Assembly: GCA_023386365.1 (NCBI GenBank)
Contig: JAEWJX010000079.1
Span: 6,868 to 70,867 of the forward strand
Length of the DNA: 64,000 bases
Origin: Actinomycetes bacterium
GTDB taxonomy: Bacteria > Actinomycetota > Actinomycetes > Actinomycetales > Microbacteriaceae
Reading direction: 5' to 3'
Below are positions 57,177 through 64,000 of this stretch, piece by piece. The position numbers and the translations under genes are program-made. The notes under the pieces were generated by a model that saw only the letters and a program-made list of their open reading frames with translations, had not been told where the DNA came from and searched no databases. Position 1 is the first letter of the stretch, and every line of letters starts with the position of its first letter.

Positions 57177-59706
57177 GGCCGGCCACCCGCACCACCGCCG
57201 CACCCTCGGCACGTGACGCGTCGAGATCGACGGTCGCGTCGATCCCCCAATCGTGGTCGCCTGCCGGGTCGTCGATGATCTGACGCACCTGCCAGGCGTC
57301 CGAGGTCTCGCGGATGATCAGGCGGGCGGCGCTGCGCGCATCCGCGGCCGTACCGATGGAGTCGTGTTCGGCGTAGTAGTCGTCGAGCGCGTCGGGCCAC
57401 CCCGCGTCCGGGTCGAGGGCGACGAGGTCGTCATCGGCCTGCCGCGCGGCCAGTTGGACCCTCCGCCACAGTTCGTTCCGCACCAGCACCAGGAAGGCGC
57501 GACGGTTCGTGACGACATCCGACGGTGCGGGCGGGACGACCGGTGCCGACCCGGGTTCCGACGTGGGGTCGGCGAGGGCTGCCCACTCGGCGAGAAGGCT
57601 CGAGTCAACCTGGCGCACCAACTCCCCCAGCCACTCGACGATGTCGCGCAGCTCGTCCGATTTCGCCTCGTCGGGGATCGTCTGGCGCGCCGCACGGTAG
57701 GCGTCGCTCAGGTACCGCAGCACGAGCCCCTCACTGCGCCCCAACTGGTACGACGAGACGAACTCGGAGAACGTCATCGCGCGCTCGTACATGTCGCGGA
57801 CCACCGACTTCGGTCGAAGCTCGAAGTCGCGGATCCACGGCTGGCTCGACGCGAAGGTCTCGTACGCCTCCGAGAGCAGCTCCTCCAGAGGCTTGGGCCA
57901 CGTGACCTCCTCGAGAAGCTCCATCCGCTCGTCGTACTCAATCCCCTCCGCCTTCATCGCGGCGACCGCCTCGCCGCGCGCACGGAACTGCTGCTGAGAG
58001 AGCACGGGTCGCGGATCGTCGAGGGTCGCCTCGATCACGCTCACCGCATCGAGGGCGTAGCTCGGCGAGGTGTCGTCGAGGAGCTCGAGTGCCGCCAGGG
58101 CGAACGGCGACAGCGGCTGGTTGAGCGCGAAATCGGACTGGAGCTCCACGGTCAGGCGGATGCGGGCATCCATCCCGAAGCCACCGCCGCGCTGCTCCAC
58201 GACGCCCGCGGTCCGCAGGGTGCGGTAGAGCGCGATCCCACGCCGGGCGAGGGCCGCGCGGTGCGCCGGCGGTTCGTGGTTGTCGGTGACGACCGCCCGC
58301 ACCACCTGGAACGCGCTGCGCGGATCGGATGCGGGGGCGTCGGCCCCCGCCCGGCTGATGAGTTGGAGCAGCATCGCTGCCGTGACCCGCATCGAACTCG
58401 CCAGCGGCTCGGGCTCAGCGGCGATGAGACGTTCGAAGCTCGCGGGTCCCCAGTTGACGAAGCCGTCGGGGGCCCGCTTCTTCACGATCTTGCGGCGCGC
58501 CTTCGGGTCGTCGCCGGCCTTCGCGACGGCGCGCGCGTTGTCGATCTCGTGCTCGGGGGCGAGCGCCACCACCTCGCCCTCGGTGTCGAACCCGGCGCGA
58601 CCGGCACGACCCGCGACCTGGTGGAACTCCCGCGCCGACAGGTGCCGCATCCGGGCGCCGTCGAACTTCGTGAGGCCCGTGAGGAGCACGGTGCGGATGG
58701 GCACGTTGATCCCGACCCCCAGGGTGTCGGTGCCGCAGATCACCCGGAGCAGCCCCTGCTGCGCGAGCTGCTCCACCAGTCGCCGGTACTTGGGCAGCAT
58801 GCCCGCGTGGTGCACCCCGATGCCCGACCGCACCAGCCGCGACAGCGTCTGTCCGAAACCGGTCGAGAACCGGAAACCCCCGATGGCCTCCGCGATCGCA
58901 TCCCGTTGCTCGCGGCTCGCCACCCGGATGCTCGCCAGGGCCTGAGCGCGCTCCACGGCGGCAGCCTGCGAGAAGTGCACGATGTAAATCGGCGCGAGGC
59001 CGTCGGCGAGGAGCTCCTCGACCGTCTCCTGCACCGGGGTCATGGCGTAGCGGTAGTGCAACGGCACCGGTCGGCTCACGCCGGTGACACGCGCCACCTC
59101 GCGGCCGGTGCGCCGTTCAAGGTCGGAGGCGATGCTCGACACGTCGCCGAGTGTCGCCGACATGAGCACGAAGCGTGCGCGCGGCAGGAGAAGGAGAGGG
59201 ACCTGCCACGCCCACCCCCGCTCCGGGTCGGCGTAGAAGTGGAACTCGTCCATCACGACGGAGTCGACGGCGGCATCCGCACCCGAACGCAGCGCGATGT
59301 TCGCCAGGATCTCCGCGGTGCAGCACACGATCGGCGCATCCGGATTGACACTCGAATCGCCGGTGACCATGCCGACGTTCTCGGCGCCGAACAGATGCAC
59401 CAGGTCGAAGAACTTCTCGCTCACGAGAGCCTTGATGGGCGCCGTGTAATACGAGCGGCGCCCCTGCGCGAGAGCGATCGCGTGGGCCGCCACCGCCACC
59501 AGCGACTTGCCGGTACCGGTCGGCGTGCTCAGAACCAGGTGCTTCTCGAGCGCCAGCTCGAGCACCGCCTCCTCCTGCGCGGGGTAGAGCGGAAGGCCGC
59601 GACCGCGGGCCCATTCCTCGAAACCGACCAGAAACGCATCCGGGTCCCACGGTTTCGGAAGGGACGAGACGAGGTCGACAGGGGGCACCTTGAGAGTCTG
59701 CCGCAC
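57163..59706 (-). CDS. DEAD/DEAH-box helicase with DUF3516 C-terminal domain
   Basis: An 847-residue Ski2-like superfamily 2 helicase. Motif I is STPTGTGKSLVAVAA, Ia YTAPIKALVSEKF, motif II VMDEFHFYAD (DEFH), III LMSATLGD, IV-VI include IGVHHAGMLPKYRRLV, ICGTDTLGVGINVPIRTVLL and HQVAGRAGRAGFD. The C-terminal third, from about 560, is helical and matches the domain (DUF3516) attached to this actinobacterial helicase group, with no known function. RNA or DNA unwinding is expected. GTG 59706 is the only near-terminal start. Confidence 0.93.
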   Translation of the reverse strand: MRQTLKVPPVDLVSSLPKPWDPDAFLVGFEEWARGRGLPLYPAQEEAVLELALEKHLVLSTPTGTGKSLVAVAAHAIALAQGRRSYYTAPIKALVSEKFFDLVHLFGAENVGMVTGDSSVNPDAPIVCCTAEILANIALRSGADAAVDSVVMDEFHFYADPERGWAWQVPLLLLPRARFVLMSATLGDVSSIASDLERRTGREVARVTGVSRPVPLHYRYAMTPVQETVEELLADGLAPIYIVHFSQAAAVERAQALASIRVASREQRDAIAEAIGGFRFSTGFGQTLSRLVRSGIGVHHAGMLPKYRRLVEQLAQQGLLRVICGTDTLGVGINVPIRTVLLTGLTKFDGARMRHLSAREFHQVAGRAGRAGFDTEGEVVALAPEHEIDNARAVAKAGDDPKARRKIVKKRAPDGFVNWGPASFERLIAAEPEPLASSMRVTAAMLLQLISRAGADAPASDPRSAFQVVRAVVTDNHEPPAHRAALARRGIALYRTLRTAGVVEQRGGGFGMDARIRLTVELQSDFALNQPLSPFALAALELLDDTSPSYALDAVSVIEATLDDPRPVLSQQQFRARGEAVAAMKAEGIEYDERMELLEEVTWPKPLEELLSEAYETFASSQPWIRDFELRPKSVVRDMYERAMTFSEFVSSYQLGRSEGLVLRYLSDAYRAARQTIPDEAKSDELRDIVEWLGELVRQVDSSLLAEWAALADPTSEPGSAPVVPPAPSDVVTNRRAFLVLVRNELWRRVQLAARQADDDLVALDPDAGWPDALDDYYAEHDSIGTAADARSAARLIIRETSDAWQVRQIIDDPAGDHDWGIDATVDLDASRAEGAAVVRVAGLNRL

Positions 59707-59778
59707 GCCCGGTCACCGAGGCCGTGTCCCCAGGCTTGGGGGGAGCCTCCTCCCTATCGGCGCGACTCTGCCCGCCCC

Positions 59779-59784
59779 TATCAT
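59779..59784 (+). promoter_or_regulatory. -10 hexamer upstream of the first DUF2510 gene
   Basis: TATCAT lies about 78 bases before ATG 59862, which has its own GAGGAAGG site. The leader also contains a 5-bp stem CTGCG/CGCAG. Confidence 0.4.
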
Positions 59785-59861
59785 GCAGTCGGGAACATGA
59801 CGTTTCCGTGGGGGTTCGCGAACCGCGATCAGCCTGCGGGACGCAGTGAGGAAGGTATCTC

Positions 59862-61109
59862 ATGGCGGAAGAGGAAGGCCATGTGCCGGCGGGGTGGTAC
59901 CCCGATCCGCTCGGGCTTCCCCAGCTGCGCTGGTGGGACAATCACGCGTGGACGGAGCACACCTCCGACGCGCGTCAGCCGATGGTCGCCCAGGAGACGG
60001 TCACGGCGAAGCTCGCCTACGCGGACGACGACGAGTTCCTGAACCCGGCGCCCCGGGAGGACCTCTACAGCGACTCCGGGAGCGGTCAGGTCACCACGGA
60101 GGCCCCGTTCGCGACCGCGGACCCGGTGCTGTCGCTCGAGGCCGCGCCGGTCGCCCAGAGCCGCGCCGAAGACGAGGTCTCGCCCGGTCTGAAGTTCGCG
60201 CAGGACCACTTCATCGAGGACGCCCCGCAGAGCGCGCCCTTCCTGCTCGACACCAGCTACGACGACCTGCTCGGCGTGCCGATCAACCCGGCGGACGCCC
60301 AGCAGGCGACCCCGCGGTTCAACTTCGAGCCCGCCGCGGCGGCGTTCACCGTCGACCCGAACGCCGCAGCCGGCGCCGGAACCTTCACCACCACCAACTT
60401 CGACCCGTCGTCGTTCGGCAACTTCAACTACACGCCGTCCATCGTCACCGAGCCCGCACAGCCGCTCACGCGCCGCGCGATCATGGCCGAGAACGGCCTG
60501 TCGATCAACACCGGACCGGTGTGGATCATCGCCCTGATGCCCGTCATCATGCTGGTTCTCGCACTGCTCTTCCTGCTCGCCGGTGAAGCAGGGCGCGACT
60601 CAACGCTGTTCGCCGGCATCATCCTCGGCGGCTCGTACCTCGCGACCGTCATCCTCGCGGTCATCGACCGCACCATGCTCAACCGCATGGGGCACACGCG
60701 CACCGCCAACTGGGACTGGGCGTTCCTCGGCGCGCCCGTGTACCTCATCGCCCGCATGGCGAACGTCGTCCGTGAGACCGGACGGGGACTGCGCCCGTTC
60801 CTCACCTGGTCGGCACTCACCATCGTGCTCATCGGTGCAGCCGTCGCGGTTCCCGGAATCGTCATGGCGCTCGCACCCGGCGTGTTCTCGGAAGCGGCCG
60901 AGCAGTCCATCACCGAAGATGCCCGCATCCTCGGCGCCGACCTGAAGGTCACCTGCCCGGAGATCCCGCCGATGCTCATCGGAGACTCGATGACCTGCAG
61001 CGCCGTCGCCTCCACCAAGGTATCCAACATCGACGTGAGCCTCGTCCGCCAGAACGGCTGGATCGGATGGCGCGTCGACGACTGGGGCGCGTACTCCACC
61101 AACCGATGA
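59862..61109 (+). CDS. DUF2510 membrane protein, array member 1
   Basis: A 415-residue protein. The DUF2510 motif is at the start (AGWYPDPLGLPQLRWWDNHA, then WTEHT). A long acidic, Ala/Pro/Phe-rich linker (about 45-210) precedes four helices. The exported C-terminus has VTCPEIPPMLIGDSMTCSAV, a Cys pair typical of DUF4333-like domains. It is probably an inner-membrane protein with a cytoplasmic WW-like head and an exported tail. It resembles the next gene across the helices and the tail. Function unknown; the array suggests a shared envelope role. Confidence 0.85.
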   Translation: MAEEEGHVPAGWYPDPLGLPQLRWWDNHAWTEHTSDARQPMVAQETVTAKLAYADDDEFLNPAPREDLYSDSGSGQVTTEAPFATADPVLSLEAAPVAQSRAEDEVSPGLKFAQDHFIEDAPQSAPFLLDTSYDDLLGVPINPADAQQATPRFNFEPAAAAFTVDPNAAAGAGTFTTTNFDPSSFGNFNYTPSIVTEPAQPLTRRAIMAENGLSINTGPVWIIALMPVIMLVLALLFLLAGEAGRDSTLFAGIILGGSYLATVILAVIDRTMLNRMGHTRTANWDWAFLGAPVYLIARMANVVRETGRGLRPFLTWSALTIVLIGAAVAVPGIVMALAPGVFSEAAEQSITEDARILGADLKVTCPEIPPMLIGDSMTCSAVASTKVSNIDVSLVRQNGWIGWRVDDWGAYSTNR

Positions 61110-61126
61110 TCGACTCCCGCAACTCC

Positions 61127-61142
61127 CGGCCGGCGACGGCCG
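61127..61142. other. GNRA-type hairpin between DUF2510 genes 1 and 2
   Basis: CGGCCG-GCGA-CGGCCG forms a perfect 6-bp stem with a GCGA tetraloop, 17 bases after the first stop. It could be a terminator or an RNA-stability element. Confidence 0.35.
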
Positions 61143-61179
61143 TTCACAACCCGAACACACTGCCCAGGAGGTGGTCCGC

Positions 61180-61959
61180 ATGACCGATCAGGCAACCCGC
61201 GTGGTCCCTGCCGGCTGGTACGAGGATCCGTCCGATGCCGAGAAGGTTCGCTGGTGGAACGGCATCGCCTGGACCGACCACACCCAGCCCAAGCCCGACC
61301 TCAACGCGGCGGCCGACGCCGAGACCGCCGACCTGGAACAGAAGTTCCACTCGTCCACGCCCGCCACCCGTGCGCGTGGACGGGTGGCCTCGACCTCCAC
61401 CAGCGCGAGCTGGCTGCTCGCGTTCAGCCCCATCCTGTGGGTGCTGGCCGTCACCGCAGTCATCTCGATCAACCTGTACTACGTGCAGACGCCGCTGCTG
61501 TGGGCCATCCTGGTCGTCCCGTACGCGCTCTGCGTGCTCTGGGCGTTCCTCGACGTGAAGAAGCTGCGCCGCTGGGGCCACACCCCGCCGGCCGCTTTCT
61601 GGGGCTTCTTCGGCCCGCTCGTCTACCTGATCGTGCGCAAGACGAAGGTCTCCGGATGGAGCCAGCTGGGCACCTTCATCGCCATCGTCGCGATCGGCGG
61701 TCTCATGCACGCCGCGCTCTGGTCGACGGATGTGGCCAAGCCGCTCGCGTTCGCCGTGCAGATCCAGACGGAGATCCGCGACGACCTCGTCGGAAGCGGT
61801 GAAGCGACCGCGGTGGCCTGCCCGCCCATCGCCGACACCATGACGGTCGGCGCGCTCTACACCTGCGACGTGACGCTGGCCGACGGCACCCACCGTGCCC
61901 TCTGGGTGAGCATCGACTCCGACGAGGGCGACTACAGCTACAGCTACGCGATCCACTGA
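61180..61959 (+). CDS. DUF2510 membrane protein, array member 2
   Basis: A 259-residue paralogue of array member 1. DUF2510 head AGWYEDPSDAEKVRWWNGIA, then WTDHT; short linker; four helices with a matching loop (RRWGHTPPAAFWGFFGPLVY versus NRMGHTRTANWDWAFLGAPV). The exported tail again has two Cys (VACPPIADTMTVGALYTCDV), the DUF4333-like pattern. ATG 61180 has AGGAGG 9 bases upstream; the GTG at 61171 abuts that site. The linker is much shorter than in member 1. Confidence 0.85.
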   Translation: MTDQATRVVPAGWYEDPSDAEKVRWWNGIAWTDHTQPKPDLNAAADAETADLEQKFHSSTPATRARGRVASTSTSASWLLAFSPILWVLAVTAVISINLYYVQTPLLWAILVVPYALCVLWAFLDVKKLRRWGHTPPAAFWGFFGPLVYLIVRKTKVSGWSQLGTFIAIVAIGGLMHAALWSTDVAKPLAFAVQIQTEIRDDLVGSGEATAVACPPIADTMTVGALYTCDVTLADGTHRALWVSIDSDEGDYSYSYAIH

Positions 61960-61970
61960 TCGAAGCATCC

Positions 61971-62010
61971 GAGTACCGGATGGGCGCCGAGGGGTGCCCA
62001 TCCGGTACTC
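61971..62010 (+). terminator. Perfect 15-bp hairpin after the second DUF2510 gene
   Basis: GAGTACCGGATGGGC (61971-61985) pairs with its exact complement (61996-62010) around a 10-base loop, starting 12 bases after the stop. No U tract follows; intrinsic termination in this lineage often lacks one. Confidence 0.7.
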
Positions 62011-62017
62011 GTGCGGG

Positions 62018-62023
62018 TAGCCT
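62018..62023 (+). promoter_or_regulatory. -10 hexamer of a leaderless promoter for the 67-residue ORF
   Basis: TAGCCT ends 6 bases before ATG 62030, and lies only 7 bases beyond the upstream terminator hairpin. Confidence 0.5.
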
Positions 62024-62029
62024 CGCAAG

Positions 62030-62233
62030 ATGAACGCACACCGCTCCGCCCGTGAAGAGGCCGAGATCGCCCTGCGTGCGCGCGCCTCCCTCGCAGGTGA
62101 GACCTTCGACCACGAGACCCTCGAAGCCCCCGGCTCGGCCATGGGCTACCCGCCTGCCGACCTGCTTGAGGGCGCCGGCGACTTCGCCGAGGACCTCGCC
62201 GACGACGACGAGGACACCGCCACCAAGGCGTGA
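62030..62233 (+). CDS. Small acidic hypothetical protein
   Basis: A 67-residue protein, MNAHRSAREEAEIALRARAS at the start, Gly/Pro in the middle and an Asp/Glu-rich C-terminus (EDLADDDEDTAT). No membrane helix or motif. A leaderless -10 before its ATG argues it is expressed on its own. It lies inside the DUF2510 array without resembling those proteins. Confidence 0.6.
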   Translation: MNAHRSAREEAEIALRARASLAGETFDHETLEAPGSAMGYPPADLLEGAGDFAEDLADDDEDTATKA

Positions 62234-62301
62234 CCCGAGCTGTCTACCCCGCATGTGGGGTTCCCCCTAACGGGGCCTCTCGCGTGCCCGCACGCCGTCC
62301 C

Positions 62302-62307
62302 TAGAAT
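62302..62307 (+). promoter_or_regulatory. -10 hexamer upstream of the third DUF2510 gene
   Basis: TAGAAT lies about 48 bases before GTG 62356. A GGGGGAGGA ribosome site precedes the start. A short CCCC/GGGG inverted repeat with a 6-base loop is found just upstream in the gap. Confidence 0.45.
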
Positions 62308-62355
62308 CCTTCCAAGCAGCCGTAGGGGGGCTGCCGCTTCAAGGGGGAGGAACAC

Positions 62356-63240
62356 GTGACGCTCAGTGCCGCCGCGCCGGTAGCAGCCTGGTACCCGGAT
62401 CCGACCGACGCAGAATCGCTGCGTTGGTGGGACGGACTCGGATGGACATCTCATGTACGTCCGCGCCCCGCCCAGGTGCCCGCGAGCCTCCCGATGCCCG
62501 ACCCCGCCACGGCATACGTGCCGGAGGCTCCGCCCGCATCCGAACCGGTGGTCGTCGCCGAGGCGCCGCCCGTCCCGGAAACTGTCGCACCTCCCGCTGC
62601 CCCGCCGGCACCCGCCCCGGCCGCAGCCGATCCCCTGCAGCTCGCTGCGGCCCTCGCTGCGGCGCCCGCGCCCGCCGCAGGTACCGCAGGCATCGCGGCC
62701 GTGCCGCCGCCGCCCGTCCCCGCCGGCGTGGCCGCACTCGAGGCTCCCGTCGTGCCGCAGGCGCCCGTGCTGCCGGACGAGACGCAGTCCGTCGCCGCCG
62801 CGCGCGCCGCATTCGCGGCAGCCCAGGCCGAGAAGGCCGCCGCGGTCGCCGCCGCCGCGGCAGCAGCAGCCGCCCAGGCCGCCGCAAACCTCGCCGCGGT
62901 CTCCGAGTCGGCCACCGCTCCCGAAATCTTCCCCGACGCCGCGCCGGAAACCTCGGCCGCACCCGAGGCCGAGGGGCAGTTCACGTCCGTCGCACAGGCG
63001 CGTGCCGCCTTCGCGGCCAAGCGCGCCGCCAGCGCGCCCGCAGTCGAGGTTCCCGACGAGCCCGCGCTCCCCGCGGCCGCGGCGACCCTCCCGTCGAACG
63101 ACGAAGGCCGCCCCGTCTCGGTCGCGGCGGCTCGTGCTGCTGCCGCCAAGGCGAAGGAGGCCGCTGCCGCAGCCGGCGTCCCGGCCGACGGGAAGGCGGA
63201 CGAGCAGAGCCGCAAGTGGCACCTTCCGAAGCTCCCGTAG
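62356..63240 (+). CDS. DUF2510 protein with Ala/Pro-rich repeats, array member 3
   Basis: A 294-residue protein. DUF2510 head at 8-33 (AAWYPDPTDAESLRWWDGLG, then WTSHV), a Pro/Ala-rich region (about 35-140) and then three copies of a SVAxARAAFAAxxA unit at about 145, 211 and 255. These are probable amphipathic helices separated by acidic linkers. The C-terminus is basic. Unlike members 1 and 2 it has no membrane helices. GTG 62356 is the start, with a strong ribosome site. It could be a cytosolic scaffold. Confidence 0.8.
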   Translation: MTLSAAAPVAAWYPDPTDAESLRWWDGLGWTSHVRPRPAQVPASLPMPDPATAYVPEAPPASEPVVVAEAPPVPETVAPPAAPPAPAPAAADPLQLAAALAAAPAPAAGTAGIAAVPPPPVPAGVAALEAPVVPQAPVLPDETQSVAAARAAFAAAQAEKAAAVAAAAAAAAAQAAANLAAVSESATAPEIFPDAAPETSAAPEAEGQFTSVAQARAAFAAKRAASAPAVEVPDEPALPAAAATLPSNDEGRPVSVAAARAAAAKAKEAAAAAGVPADGKADEQSRKWHLPKLP

Positions 63241-63287
63241 GCGGGCCACACCCGAATGGGGGACTGAGCCTCCGCGCGAGTCACGCC

Positions 63288-63293
63288 TAGGCT
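63288..63293 (+). promoter_or_regulatory. -10 hexamer upstream of the fourth DUF2510 gene
   Basis: TAGGCT lies about 31 bases before GTG 63325, with GGGGG as a possible ribosome site. Confidence 0.4.
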
Positions 63294-63324
63294 CAACACA
63301 TCACGGACACAGTGGGGGCTGAAC

Positions 63325-64000
63325 GTGTCGGACACGACTCACGTGTCGCCTCGGGCGGCATGGTATCCAGATCCCAGCAACGCGAACATGCAGCGCTGGT
63401 GGGACGGACGCGCCTGGACGGCGTACACCACGCCGATCCCGCCGCCGCCGCCGATGTACCAGTCGATGCCGGAACCTGTGGTTCCGCCGGTGGCCGTGCA
63501 GGCACCCGCGCCGGAGCCCGTGCAGCAGCAGCCCGTCGTGCAGCAGCAGCCCGTCGTGGCGCAGCAGCCCGTCGTCCAGCAGCAGCCCGTCGTGGCGCAA
63601 CAGCCCGTCGTCGCGCAGCAGCCCGTCGTGGCGCAGCAGCCCGTCGTCGCGCAGCAGCCCGTCGCGGCGCAGCAGCCCGTTGTCCAGCAGCCTGAACCCG
63701 CGCCCGCCGTCGCAGCGCACGCTCCGGCCGCCCCGCAGCAGCCGGCAGCGCCCCAGGTTGCGCAGCAGCCCGTGCCGATCCCGTCGGTGACGCAGACCGC
63801 GCCGCAGCAGACGGTGCCCGAGGTGGCACAGCCGGCGGCCGTATCGGCGCCTCCCGTCGTGACTCCCATCGTCCAGCAGGCTCCGGTGGCCGCCCCGCAG
63901 CCGCCGGCGCCCGCGCCGAGCCCCGCGCCCTCCTACGCCAGCCAGCCCGCACCGCAGGCCGCTCAGCAGGTGGCCGCGCCCGCACCGACCGCCGCAGCGC
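63325..64000 (+). CDS. DUF2510 protein with hexapeptide repeats, array member 4 (3' end outside window)
   Basis: The frame is open from GTG 63325 to the window end, at least 225 residues. DUF2510 head VSPRAAWYPDPSNANMQRWW, then DGRAWTAYTT; a Pro run; then nine tandem hexapeptides of form (Q/A)QQPVV (63523-63684) and a further Gln/Pro/Ala-rich stretch. No globular domain is reached within the window. Low-complexity Pro/Gln segments often act as extended spacers or binding arms. Any membrane or catalytic part would lie downstream. Confidence 0.75.
   Translation, partial: MSDTTHVSPRAAWYPDPSNANMQRWWDGRAWTAYTTPIPPPPPMYQSMPEPVVPPVAVQAPAPEPVQQQPVVQQQPVVAQQPVVQQQPVVAQQPVVAQQPVVAQQPVVAQQPVAAQQPVVQQPEPAPAVAAHAPAAPQQPAAPQVAQQPVPIPSVTQTAPQQTVPEVAQPAAVSAPPVVTPIVQQAPVAAPQPPAPAPSPAPSYASQPAPQAAQQVAAPAPTAAA
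63523..63684 (+). repeat. Nine tandem 18-bp in-frame repeats
   Basis: Each unit encodes (Q/A)QQPVV, with single-base variation mainly at the first codon and third positions. The eighth unit ends VA. Near-identical units make this a likely site of copy-number change by slippage. Confidence 0.9.

Noticed and set aside
63523..63684. Tandem repeats as a CRISPR array
   Set aside because: Units are contiguous 18-bp in-frame codons with no spacers and no cas genes nearby.
1..64000. Mobile elements, prophage or genomic island
   Set aside because: No transposase, integrase, phage or conjugation genes, no flanking repeats at either tRNA, and no obvious shift in composition.

Overview
The window is a 64 kb chromosomal segment from a high-GC actinobacterium. 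Uniformly GC-rich codon use, TANNNT -10 hexamers, many leaderless starts, Ada-AlkA, Ku/LigD, DUF2510 proteins and the dus-dgt-dnaG block point to Microbacteriaceae (Microbacterium-like). That placement is inferred from gene content, not from a marker phylogeny. I see no rRNA, CRISPR array, insertion sequence, prophage or integrase. Coding density is very high: no gene-free stretch exceeds 300 bases. The largest gaps are 19656-19860, 56660-56852 and 59707-59861, and all hold promoter-like or leader structures.

Layout. 1-6717: end of a large membrane protein, a Ser/Thr kinase with a coupled lipoprotein, tRNA-Met, a family 4 glycosyltransferase, a DMT-type membrane protein and peptide deformylase. 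6733-12236: an operon of histidine kinase, receiver-only response regulator and AzlC/AzlD exporter, a SHOCT membrane protein, a second kinase/LuxR pair with a palindrome upstream, and two small genes. 12298-19806: tRNA-Asn and a six-gene peptide-type ABC import operon (lipoprotein, two permeases, dual ATPase, degenerate single ATPase, lactonase-like protein). 19861-28673: dnaG, dgt, dus, a YbaK deacylase, a DsbA-like oxidoreductase, a CPBP protease and glycyl-tRNA synthetase.

28752-41570: a large lipoprotein, a PLP enzyme divergent from a LysR regulator, an NAD de novo operon (nrtR-nadA-nadB-nadC-cysteine desulfurase) with operator-like repeats, a mycofactocin-type SDR with an AhpD-like partner, a short MDR-like protein and a GlcD-type oxidase. 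41644-53713: Ada-AlkA repair fusion with glycosyltransferase, hydrolase, DUF6328, YihY, SDR and Rho-N-like genes, a BCCT osmolyte carrier, a degenerate CPBP protein, then Ku divergent from a LigD split into polymerase and phosphoesterase-ligase genes. 53717-59706: aspartase, PiT phosphate transporter with a PHO-box-like array, and a DUF3516 helicase. 59862-64000: a tandem array of four DUF2510 proteins, the last running off the window.

Together these genes cover NAD supply, replication and nucleotide control, double-strand break and alkylation repair, osmotic and envelope stress, peptide and phosphate uptake, and envelope sensing. A recurring pattern is that many first genes have a -10 hexamer 6-7 bases before the start codon, so their mRNAs are probably leaderless. 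This decides several starts given below.
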